Positions 42,419 through 49,489 of a stretch of DNA of 49,489 bases are shown in pieces. This stretch comes from Caldisphaera sp. (GTDB lineage Archaea > Thermoproteota > Thermoprotei_A > Sulfolobales > Acidilobaceae), in the NCBI GenBank assembly GCA_002877855.1, contig PNIA01000024.1, forward strand, positions 1-49,489, in the 5' to 3' direction. A program made the position numbers and the translations under genes. Every line of letters starts with the position of its first letter. Within the stretch, counting starts at the first letter, position 1. The notes under the pieces are model-generated. The model was not told where the DNA came from and searched no databases. It saw only the letters and a list, made by a program, of their open reading frames with translations.

Positions 42419-42754
42419 ATGGCAAAATCAGAAATAGCTAAACTTGCTGAAACGATAGCTTGGTTTGAAGATTCATTGAAAAAGCTTAATGAAGAATCAA
42501 AAGAGTTATCTAGCGATTTAGTTCAATTAGCAGATAGCTTAGGAAGAGAGATAAGACAAACGAGCAAGTTCCTTTCTGACGAAAGTGTTAAGAAATTAGA
42601 GGAAGCATATAAAGAAAGTGTTAAGAAATTAGAGGAAGCATATAAAGAAAAAGAAAAAGAAGAACTAGAAAACTCAGAAAAAATGGGAAAAGAAAATTAC
42701 GATAAAGCAGTTAAGGAAGTCTTTGATCAAATAAAGAAAATTGTTTCAGGGTGA
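42419..42754 (+). CDS. Coiled-coil protein, probable A-type ATPase peripheral stalk subunit (H/G type)
   Basis: 111 aa from ATG 42419, with GGTGC 5 nt upstream; GTG 42410 is part of that SD. The protein is almost all charged heptad helix (KLAETIAWFEDSLKKLNEES and so on). It contains ESVKKLEEAYK twice in a row, encoded by a perfect 33-bp tandem repeat (42581-42646). Its end overlaps the subunit C reading frame, so the two are probably co-translated. Position and form suggest the small stalk subunit that pairs with subunit E. Sequence alone does not prove this. Confidence 0.6.
   Translation: MAKSEIAKLAETIAWFEDSLKKLNEESKELSSDLVQLADSLGREIRQTSKFLSDESVKKLEEAYKESVKKLEEAYKEKEKEELENSEKMGKENYDKAVKEVFDQIKKIVSG
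42581..42646 (+). repeat. Perfect 33-bp tandem duplication in the coiled-coil stalk gene
   Basis: Two identical 33-bp units (42581-42613 and 42614-42646) each encode 11 residues, ESVKKLEEAYK. Eleven residues equal one hendecad turn of coiled coil, so the insertion keeps the helix in register. Full identity implies a very recent slippage event. Confidence 0.93.
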
Positions 42755-42762
42755 ATATATTT

Positions 42763-43800
42763 TTGGGTAGCCCTTCAACATATGCTCAAATAGTTCCTAG
42801 GTTAAGATATTTAAAATCCACATTAATATCGCCAGATAAAATAAGGGAACTCACTCCACCATTAACAGATATCTACGCATATCTTAGAGAAACTAGATAC
42901 AAAGCCGTCTCTGAAACAAAAAACGCTCAAGATGCTGAGAAAGAAATAATGAAGAGATTTTATTCTGCCGTAGACGAAATCTCTAGTTTTACTCCCAAAG
43001 AGGCTGTAAATTTAGCTTTGGCATTTGCCAGAGAAGACGAAATAAACGATTCATTATTAGTCCTAAGAAGTATAGCTGAAGGAAAAGAAGTTGACAAGAA
43101 CAACCTAACTTCATTGCTATGGAGCCAGAGCTCTTTGAACAAAATATTAGCAGAACCAGACTCATTAGCTGGTATCCAAAGATACTTAGAAATCTCATTA
43201 AAATATAAACATATTTATAATGCATTGAAGGATGCATATTCATATTTCAACGAATTAAAGGATTCAAGTGTGATTACTTGGTACTCTTTATCGGCAACAT
43301 CAAATTTGTACTATGATAGCTTTTCTGACCTGAATAGCATTGATAAAAACTATGTTTCAAAAACACTATGCCCTATAATTGAAGGAAAAATTGCATTAGG
43401 TTTAATTCAGGCATCTTTGCTAAAAATACCCGCAAGAATTATAGAGCTTAGCTTTAGCAAAATAAACGCGTGCAACATATCATGGAATAAAATTAGTAGC
43501 ATTTATGAAAGAGAATCTGCTGATCCTATAGCATTATCAACTTCTCTTAGAGAACATTTCAAATATATAAAAATAGAAGGTAAAAAAGAGGAAGAAATAA
43601 TGGATTCTATTAGAAAAAGTTCAAACTTAAGCGCAAAGAGAAGCTCAGAAGCAGCATTCCAATCCTATCCCTTCTCACCATCATTAATTTCTGCAGCCTT
43701 AATACTACTCAAACAAGAAGCCAGCAACTTAAAAACCGTAATATCTTCAGCTTACTTAAGGTTAAATAAAGATGAATATGAACAATTATTAATTATTTAA
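42763..43800 (+). CDS. atpC: A-type ATP synthase subunit C
   Basis: About 345 aa, the family's normal size. It begins SPSTYAQIVPRLRYLKSTLI, the standard opening of archaeal/V-type subunit C (d), and ends with YPFSPSLISAALILLKQEAS, with the family ending LKTVISSAYLRL. The three repeated helical units form the funnel that joins the A1 central stalk to the membrane ring. TTG 42763 gives MGSPSTYAQIV and lies 8 nt after GGTGA; GTG 42751, inside that SD and overlapping the upstream stop, is the alternative. It overlaps the convergent radical SAM gene by 8 nt. Other ATPase subunits are not in the window. Confidence 0.85.
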   Translation: MGSPSTYAQIVPRLRYLKSTLISPDKIRELTPPLTDIYAYLRETRYKAVSETKNAQDAEKEIMKRFYSAVDEISSFTPKEAVNLALAFAREDEINDSLLVLRSIAEGKEVDKNNLTSLLWSQSSLNKILAEPDSLAGIQRYLEISLKYKHIYNALKDAYSYFNELKDSSVITWYSLSATSNLYYDSFSDLNSIDKNYVSKTLCPIIEGKIALGLIQASLLKIPARIIELSFSKINACNISWNKISSIYERESADPIALSTSLREHFKYIKIEGKKEEEIMDSIRKSSNLSAKRSSEAAFQSYPFSPSLISAALILLKQEASNLKTVISSAYLRLNKDEYEQLLII

Positions 43801-45310
43801 TAAGCGATTCTTTTAATTTAACATGAGATTCTTCCTTTAATTTCTTCCATTCTTTAAGATTATATATACATCCTGGATCAGGTGCCAAGTAATCATTATA
43901 ATAGCCATAAGCTCTCGCTCTGCAACCTCCGCACACATTTTTAAATGGACATAAATTACAAAATCCTTTCAACTTGCTTCTATCTCTTAAATCATTAAAT
44001 ACCTTACTTTTTGTCCAAATTTCCCAAAAGCTTTCTTGCCTTATGTTACCAACAGTTATAGGCAAAAAGACGCATGGTGAAATATCTCCATTAGGTTGAA
44101 TAGCAGCATATATTCTCCCTGCTCCACATCCACCAACAAATTCTGCTACAGCTTTTACAATAGGATCTCCTGAAACAGCAAAGTGAGTTGGCGCAATTTC
44201 CTTACCTTGGCTCATGGCCAATGCAACTCTCCCATATTGAGGTGCCGTGCTTACTATTTGCATGCCCTGTCTTTTCTTCATTTCAGAATATATATATCTC
44301 ATGAATTTTTCTCTCTCGATGGGATCAAGATCTAACCAAATATTTTCTTTTCCTCTTCCTGTTGGAACAAAGTTAAAGAATATAACTCTTTTAACGTGTA
44401 TATCTTCAGCTAAATCTAAAAGGTCCTTAACCTCATTATAGTTAAGTTTAGTTATAGTTATAGCCATACCATGATCCATACCTAATTTTACAGCATTTTC
44501 TAAAGCTTTAACAGCTTTTTCCCATGATCCTCTAACTCCTCTAAATTTATCGTGCTTCTCTGGATCTGAACTATCCAAAGACACTTCCACATATCTTAAT
44601 CCACTATCTCTTGCTTTTTCCAAATAATTAATATTGGAAAATAACCAACCATTTGTGGCTGTTCCAGTATGAATCCCTCTTTTTGATATTTCTTTAACTA
44701 TAGTAAAATAATCTGGATGTATAGTAGGCTCTCCTCCACTCAATGCTATTGATGCTACTCCAGCTCTATCTAATTGTTCTATTAAATTTAATTTTTCTTT
44801 TAAAGTTAGTTCGTCCGGTGTTGGCTTTCCAGCCTTCTGATAACAATGAATGCAATTCAAATTGCACATATTTGTCATATTCCATACTATTAAAAATGGA
44901 GCTGGCATTTTTTGAGGGACAGTAACGCCATATAACCCTATGCCCTTCATAACTAATGAAACTCCTCTCCTAATCGCTGGATCGGAAATACCCTTTTTTG
45001 CTGCTTCTAGATCACCATTAAGCATAAGAATTCCTAGCTTTATTATATTGTCAATAATTGGTATTAGAAATCTTGCAGATATAGGACATTCTGATATACC
45101 TTCTCCAACAAAACTTGACAAAGCATGATATATTATTGGGGCATCTTTTATTTCCCCACTTTTATATTTGACCATGATGTTTCTTGTTGCTACTTTCAAC
45201 AAAGACTTTGTTGCAGGATTATTAAATAAAATTCTAATCCCTGCTAATAAATGACCTATATCGCCATTACTATTAACCTTTTCCATATAGTAATCAGAAT
45301 CCATGCTCAT
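43793..45310 (-). CDS. Radical SAM/SPASM protein of unknown reaction
   Basis: 505 aa from ATG 45310, with GGTGG 5 nt upstream; GTG 45319 is in that SD. About 150 residues of N-terminal helical extension precede the radical SAM core with CNLNCIHC and ALSGGEPTIHPD. The C-terminal SPASM part has cysteines in GGCGAGRI, SPCVF and FCNLCPFKNVCGGCRA, enough for auxiliary 4Fe-4S clusters. SPASM enzymes modify peptides, haem precursors or lipids. The gene's ATGA start overlaps the stop of a B12-binding radical SAM gene, so the two products are made together and may act in one pathway. Confidence 0.83.
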   Translation of the reverse strand: MSMDSDYYMEKVNSNGDIGHLLAGIRILFNNPATKSLLKVATRNIMVKYKSGEIKDAPIIYHALSSFVGEGISECPISARFLIPIIDNIIKLGILMLNGDLEAAKKGISDPAIRRGVSLVMKGIGLYGVTVPQKMPAPFLIVWNMTNMCNLNCIHCYQKAGKPTPDELTLKEKLNLIEQLDRAGVASIALSGGEPTIHPDYFTIVKEISKRGIHTGTATNGWLFSNINYLEKARDSGLRYVEVSLDSSDPEKHDKFRGVRGSWEKAVKALENAVKLGMDHGMAITITKLNYNEVKDLLDLAEDIHVKRVIFFNFVPTGRGKENIWLDLDPIEREKFMRYIYSEMKKRQGMQIVSTAPQYGRVALAMSQGKEIAPTHFAVSGDPIVKAVAEFVGGCGAGRIYAAIQPNGDISPCVFLPITVGNIRQESFWEIWTKSKVFNDLRDRSKLKGFCNLCPFKNVCGGCRARAYGYYNDYLAPDPGCIYNLKEWKKLKEESHVKLKESLIK

Positions 45311-46740
45311 CTTTCCCACCTTAAAGGTTCAAAAACTTTCTTTATCTTATCTTCAACGGGAGAAATAATTAAATTTTTAGATATAATTTTAAATAAATCT
45401 AAAAATCTTCCAGCCCTCATTTCCCTCGCCATAAAATTAAGTCTGACATAAAACTTACGATAAGCATAAATAATCATCCTTCCTAAATCTTTATCTGAAA
45501 AATTAAAACCTCTCATAACAGGCCTCACAGTAGTATAATGTTCCCAATTCTTATCAACAATTAGATTGTTTTTTAGAGCATAATCGTATAGTGGTGTCCC
45601 GGGATACGGAGTTAATGCAGTGAATTGTGCATAATCAGGATTTAATTTTACTGCAAATTCTATGGTCTTTTTCATATCATCAACAGTTTCCCATGGAAAT
45701 CCCAAAATAAATGAACCTGTTGTAAATCCCTTAAGTTCTTTTGCATAAGAAAATACTTTCTTTGCTTGTTCAATAGTAATCCTTTTTCCTATTTTATTTA
45801 AAGTATCCTGACTTGCAGATTCTACACCAAAATATAATGCATTGCAACCATTATCATATAACAATTTCATAAGATCCTTATTTATAAGATCAACCCTTGT
45901 TCCGCATGAGAAACTTATATCTAAATTATTTTTCTTTAAAAGATCTATAAAGTCTTTAACAAACTTCCAATTAGCCGTAAATTCATCATCCGTAAATACA
46001 ATAGTTTTAGCATGATATTTATCATACAAGTACTTTATTTCTTCTATTACGTTTTCAGCAGATCTGTATCTGAATCTTCTTCCCCAATAATAGCTTGTTA
46101 TACAATATATACACCCATAAGGACAACCTCTACTAGCCATTATATGAGCTATGTTAATGTTTTTACCAAAAAGGGTATATTTGTTCATATCTACCAAATG
46201 TCTAGCTGGCCATGGAAGTTCATCGAGATTCTGTATTAAGGGTCTATCATTTGTTTTAACTATTTTATCATTAAATTTAAATGCTATGCCAGCTATATCG
46301 CTTAAACCTGTTTTTTCTAAACCTTTATTTTCAAGATGATTAATAAGTTCTAATGCAGTATACTCTCCTTCACCCCTAACTACAATGTCAAACCCGTTGT
46401 TTAAAGCCTCTTCAACCATTACTGAAGGATGACTACCGCCTGCAATTAGTGGTATATCTGGCATTTCTTGTTTTATTAGTTTTGCGGTCATATAACCCTT
46501 TGGAGCCATTGGGGTTTGCATCGATATTCCTATAACATCTGGTTTTATTGATTTTACTTTAGACAACCAAGAATTAAAATCCAATTGAAGCGTTGGACTA
46601 TCTATAACCTCAACTTTATAACCAAATTTTTCTAGAACTGCTGCTATACTAAGTATACCTAAAGGCGGAGCTCTCATACCAGTAACTCTATAAATCTCTA
46701 AATTATGAATTTCGGGAGGTAAAGTTAATAGTACCTTCAA
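45307..46740 (-). CDS. B12-binding radical SAM protein
   Basis: 477 aa. An N-terminal cobalamin-binding Rossmann domain (APPLGILSIAAVLEKFGYKV, GISMQTPMAPKGY, LIAGGSHPSVMVEEAL, VVRGEGEYTALEL) is followed by the radical SAM core with MASRGCPYGCIYC, IVFTDDEFT, CGTRVDLI and FGVESASQDTL. A helical C-terminal end rich in Arg and aromatic residues (RKFYVRLNFMAREMRAG) follows. This architecture is shared by lipid-modifying enzymes such as the archaeal GDGT ring synthases GrsA/B, by hopanoid methylases and by BchE. A lipid or methyl-transfer role is possible but unproven. It leads a two-gene operon with the SPASM protein. Confidence 0.83.
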   Translation of the reverse strand: MKVLLTLPPEIHNLEIYRVTGMRAPPLGILSIAAVLEKFGYKVEVIDSPTLQLDFNSWLSKVKSIKPDVIGISMQTPMAPKGYMTAKLIKQEMPDIPLIAGGSHPSVMVEEALNNGFDIVVRGEGEYTALELINHLENKGLEKTGLSDIAGIAFKFNDKIVKTNDRPLIQNLDELPWPARHLVDMNKYTLFGKNINIAHIMASRGCPYGCIYCITSYYWGRRFRYRSAENVIEEIKYLYDKYHAKTIVFTDDEFTANWKFVKDFIDLLKKNNLDISFSCGTRVDLINKDLMKLLYDNGCNALYFGVESASQDTLNKIGKRITIEQAKKVFSYAKELKGFTTGSFILGFPWETVDDMKKTIEFAVKLNPDYAQFTALTPYPGTPLYDYALKNNLIVDKNWEHYTTVRPVMRGFNFSDKDLGRMIIYAYRKFYVRLNFMAREMRAGRFLDLFKIISKNLIISPVEDKIKKVFEPLRWER

Positions 46741-46929
46741 ATTTGATCCCTTATTTATTTATATATATTTTAAAATTAATATAGCTAAGCTGATTAGAAT
46801 TATTTGAAAAACCCATTTTTACGTGTAGATAAAACTATTAATAATAAAAAATTTATTTATTTTTATATTTACAATGTTTATTAAAATTAAATATCTTCGA
46901 TAAATATGAATTAAATAAAGTGAAACAAA

Positions 46930-48822
46930 ATGAAAAGAAAATCTGAAAAAATACTTGCTGTCTTTATTATATTCGCTATAGTTATATTCTCTAACATCAC
47001 AAATGCTTCTACAGTTTATAATAGGGATTTAAGTTATTATCCTTCTTATTTATTGTTGGGTAATTGGGTTAATATAAGCTTTTTAGTTATAACAGGTATA
47101 CCAATACCTAATGCTACATTAAATGGCTTTGAAAATTCAAATACATCAATAAAAAATATTTATTATGGAAGTTTTGGAATATTACCCTATGAAATACAAT
47201 TCAATATTTTCCCTGCTTATTATTCAGCTTTAAATTTAAATAATACAATAACGATTGAAGGAAAAAATGGCCAAATTGAAATATTATCTCCTCAGGGCAT
47301 GAATTCTATACTAATGCTAATATTTCCCAATAAAAAGATAATTTCTTCTATATACATACCATCTAATTATAGCATAAACATATATTCAAATGAAGCAATA
47401 GTTAACAATAATCCGTCCATATACATTTTTTTCAATGGTACATATAAACTAATTAACTCAAATTCTCAAAAAATTCTGCAAGTTTCTTATTCAAATAATG
47501 GCTATTTAGAATTTTCGATCAACGATTCAAAATTTTATTCTCCATCATATTTAATAAGTTACAATCTAAACCAAGTCAACAATTGGCTTTATAAATCCTC
47601 AAAAGTTAAGAACACGCAAATCAGTAATAAGCTTGTATCAGATTATTATCTATCATTGTTATTAATTAAAGATGATCAAAATCCTGTAACTGGGGAATTC
47701 GCCGCTTCTCCTTCACCAATTTATCTTTATAACTGGTTAAGAGACTCTTCCTTTGCAGCTATCGCTCTTCAAGAATCTGGACATATTAATTCTGCATATA
47801 AGTTCTGGATATGGGAATCTAACTCTACCCAAATTAAGGACGGTTTGTGGTACACAAGATACAATTTTTATAACGGCCAGCCAGATACTAACTTTGGTAT
47901 ACCTGAACTTGATAGTATTGGACTTTTTGAAATTGGTGTTTATGAGTATTTTCAAATAACCCATAACTATAGTTTTCTTACATCTATTTTACCTTCGCTA
48001 AATAAAACGCTTACCTATGAAATAAATGAAATAGATCGAAATGAATTTCACTTACTTCCAGAGGATCTAAGTGTATGGGAATCGAACTTAGCATATAATT
48101 TTTGGACACAATCAATTGATGATATAGGATTATACGATTCCTCTTTAATATATCAATACTTAGGCATAAATAATTCTTTAATTAAAGTTGCTGCATCTGA
48201 ATTAAATGAGAGCATAATGAAATATTTTTGGAACGGAAAATATTTTTATCCAAGCCTAATTCCATCAGTAATTTATGAAAATAACACAAAAATAGTTACT
48301 TTAGTTCCCTCTTATTCTAATTTTGACTCCTCTACAATTTTACCTATTGATTTAGGATTTATTGATCCGAGCTCTCAGATTGCATATAGCGATGTTAACC
48401 AGGAAATAGCACATTTAACAGTTTTGGGAGGATTATCACGTTTTACTAACGATAATTATCATTATTCACAATATTTATATGATAGTTCTTCACCAAATTC
48501 ACCTTGGGATATTACAACTTTATTCCTTTCATATTATTATGAGCTTATAGGTAATATATCAGGTTCCATTAGTCTGTTAAATTGGGTTAATACCCATTCT
48601 CAAAATGGATTATTACCTGAGGCAGTAGACCCAAATTATGGGAATCCTTTACCAACTACATCTCCGTTAACTTGGTCCGCGGCTATGTATGTTATTACTA
48701 TAAATAACCTTCCATCAAATAATTCTAATAAAATAGATACAGTAATTACTTGGGTAATATTAATAGTTTTACTTATCATCATATCATATGCTATGGAAAA
48801 AAGAAGTGTTTTAAAGAAATAA
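46930..48822 (+). CDS. Secreted, membrane-anchored GH15 glucoamylase-like enzyme
   Basis: 630 aa. It begins with a signal-type sequence (KILAVFIIFAIVIF), then an N-terminal beta domain and a GH15 (alpha/alpha)6 barrel. In the barrel are YNWLRDSSFAAIAL, the presumed acid in LSVWES (Glu384) and the base in LLPEAVDP (Glu564), followed by SPLTWSAAMYVI. Near the C-terminus is one membrane helix (WVILIVLLIIISYAM) and a short basic tail, so the enzyme should sit outside the cell, anchored in the membrane. It would release glucose from starch-like glucans. Many Asn-x-Ser/Thr sites fit a glycosylated surface protein. It stands alone. Confidence 0.87.
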   Translation: MKRKSEKILAVFIIFAIVIFSNITNASTVYNRDLSYYPSYLLLGNWVNISFLVITGIPIPNATLNGFENSNTSIKNIYYGSFGILPYEIQFNIFPAYYSALNLNNTITIEGKNGQIEILSPQGMNSILMLIFPNKKIISSIYIPSNYSINIYSNEAIVNNNPSIYIFFNGTYKLINSNSQKILQVSYSNNGYLEFSINDSKFYSPSYLISYNLNQVNNWLYKSSKVKNTQISNKLVSDYYLSLLLIKDDQNPVTGEFAASPSPIYLYNWLRDSSFAAIALQESGHINSAYKFWIWESNSTQIKDGLWYTRYNFYNGQPDTNFGIPELDSIGLFEIGVYEYFQITHNYSFLTSILPSLNKTLTYEINEIDRNEFHLLPEDLSVWESNLAYNFWTQSIDDIGLYDSSLIYQYLGINNSLIKVAASELNESIMKYFWNGKYFYPSLIPSVIYENNTKIVTLVPSYSNFDSSTILPIDLGFIDPSSQIAYSDVNQEIAHLTVLGGLSRFTNDNYHYSQYLYDSSSPNSPWDITTLFLSYYYELIGNISGSISLLNWVNTHSQNGLLPEAVDPNYGNPLPTTSPLTWSAAMYVITINNLPSNNSNKIDTVITWVILIVLLIIISYAMEKRSVLKK

Positions 48823-49489
48823 TTTTACGAAAATTAATATTAATAAATGCTATTAATGAAATTTGCTTAATTATTTTATTAATAATTACAACATTATTAA
48901 TGTTTATTATATAAAAACATAAATTACTCATGATGTAAAATTAATTTATGGCAATTAAACTTTAATTTATTAAAATCAAAGATACAAAAAATTATGATTG
49001 AATACATATTTGATGCTCATTACAATTACTCTATTAATTTAGCAAAAGCGGAAGGAGTAATAATATAACACTATATTTACACTTTATTTATTTGGTAAAT
49101 ACAAATAACAAGCTTCGCCCCTTCTAGAGGTTGGATAAAGTTTTTAAAATTCTGAATATTTTAAGTTTTTGTAAAAACAATAATATACGTGGATTTCTAC
49201 GTATATGGGTTGGGGTTATCCTGCTAAAAAGGAAAAGAAGAATGAAAGAGGTCATGCCTTGTGATTTTGGTGAAGTCCAATAGCTGAGAATTGAATATAA
49301 ATTCATTAAAATTCAATGAAGCTTAAACCCAATTAGCTCTAATATAGTTTTACTTTAAGTTTATTGAGTTCAAGGCTAAATTAAAAATATAGATAAAACT
49401 CACGAAAGTATTTGAGAATTTGAAATATAAGTTTAATTTAATATTTTGCTTAGCTACTACCAGCTACCAAAAGTTTAGCAGTATTGGGA
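48823..49489. other. Window end: AT-rich DNA without an intact gene
   Basis: The first ~280 nt are plain AT-rich DNA after the GH15 gene. A short plus-strand frame (48994-49068, 24 codons) has no SD. From 49109 an IS605-type left end begins (separate entry). From about 49300 to the edge I see no gene; the last 40 bases could hold 13 codons of a minus-strand C-terminus (PNTAKLLVAGSS, stop at 49450), but this is too short to call. Confidence 0.4.
49109..49260 (+). mobile_element. Left-end remnant of the same IS605/TnpB-type element as at 34600
   Basis: From 49109, CAAGCTTCGCCCCTTCTAGA, then GGATAAAGTTTTTAAAATTC and TTGTAAAAACAATAATA align with the minus strand from 34600 (CAAGCTCTGCCTTTCTGAAT, GAGTAAAGTTTTAAATTC, TTGTAAAAATAATAA). 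Past GTGG the two diverge, because the copy at 34.5 kb has a deletion there. Here a frame starting MGWGYPAKKEKKNERGHAL (49205) is interrupted by TGA at 49262. The 8-bp inverted repeat ATATACGT/ACGTATAT (49183-49206) lies inside. No intact tnpB is present, so this is a decayed end. Confidence 0.55.

Noticed and set aside
49124..49306. 60-codon minus-strand frame near the right edge
   Set aside because: It is the antisense of the IS left-end remnant, has no SD and odd composition, and is best explained by chance in decayed DNA.
1..49489. CRISPR array
   Set aside because: No set of short direct repeats with regular spacers was seen on either strand, despite the Cas4-like gene.
49450..49489. C-terminal end of a minus-strand gene at the right edge (PNTAKLLVAGSS then stop)
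   Set aside because: Thirteen open codons are expected by chance; no family match can be judged.

Overview
The window looks like chromosomal DNA of a low-GC, thermoacidophilic crenarchaeon. A member of the Acidilobales or Sulfolobales, for example something close to Caldisphaera, would fit, but that name is inference. The signs are: very AT-rich DNA, many TTG and GTG starts, a GGTGA-type Shine-Dalgarno sequence about 5-7 nt before most operon-internal starts, an intron-containing tRNA-Thr, a C/D-box guide RNA, archaeal enzymes (AlaX, TtuA, two-subunit GcvP, A-type ATPase subunit C, GH57 enzymes, GlgA) and TATA boxes in front of leading genes. There are about 47 protein genes, one tRNA, one convincing C/D sRNA and decayed IS605/TnpB fragments. 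No rRNA genes or CRISPR arrays are present.

Layout. At 1-2.3 kb a KaiC-like ATPase runs off the left edge, followed by a C/D sRNA and a chorismate mutase, aminotransferase, TyrA operon. At 2.7-4 kb is a LysN-like aminotransferase, whose last 669 bp recur unchanged at 23.5-24.2 kb in a second aminotransferase. At 4.1-8.9 kb are tRNA-Thr, an AlaX editing protein, an unknown protein, glycogen synthase and a GH57 amylase. At 8.9-14.5 kb are a stand-alone protein resembling the C-terminal domain of lantibiotic dehydratases, a His-rich NifX-like protein, an anion-type ABC transporter, a CDF metal transporter with a NifX-like tail and a Nudix hydrolase. At 14.8-23.5 kb are a cation antiporter, a sugar-phosphate nucleotidyltransferase, a class III aminotransferase, several small winged-helix proteins, a macro-domain protein, a threonine-synthase-like protein without its PLP lysine, a HAD phosphatase and a PadR regulator.

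At 24.8-34.1 kb are ArgS, a Ni/Co-transporter-like protein behind an inverted-repeat operator candidate, IleS, a solo Cas4-like nuclease, a radical SAM protein and TtuA. At 34.2-34.6 kb is an internally deleted TnpB element. At 34.8-42.3 kb are a second Nudix protein, a large GH57 enzyme, a CPBP protease, GcvPB, GcvPA and Upp. At 42.4-48.8 kb are two A-type ATPase subunits, a radical SAM pair (one SPASM, one B12-binding) and a membrane-anchored GH15 glucoamylase. The last 660 bp hold no intact gene, but carry a second copy of the TnpB element's left end.

How they fit together. GlgA and two GH57 enzymes suggest internal glycogen storage, and the GH15 enzyme suggests use of external glucans. 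A metal theme runs through the His-rich NifX protein, the CDF-NifX fusion and the NicO-like transporter. The most unusual points are the 669-bp identical tail in two aminotransferases, the threonine-synthase pseudoenzyme fused to a winged helix, the LanB-C-like protein, and three genes that lack an ATG, GTG or TTG where the start should be.
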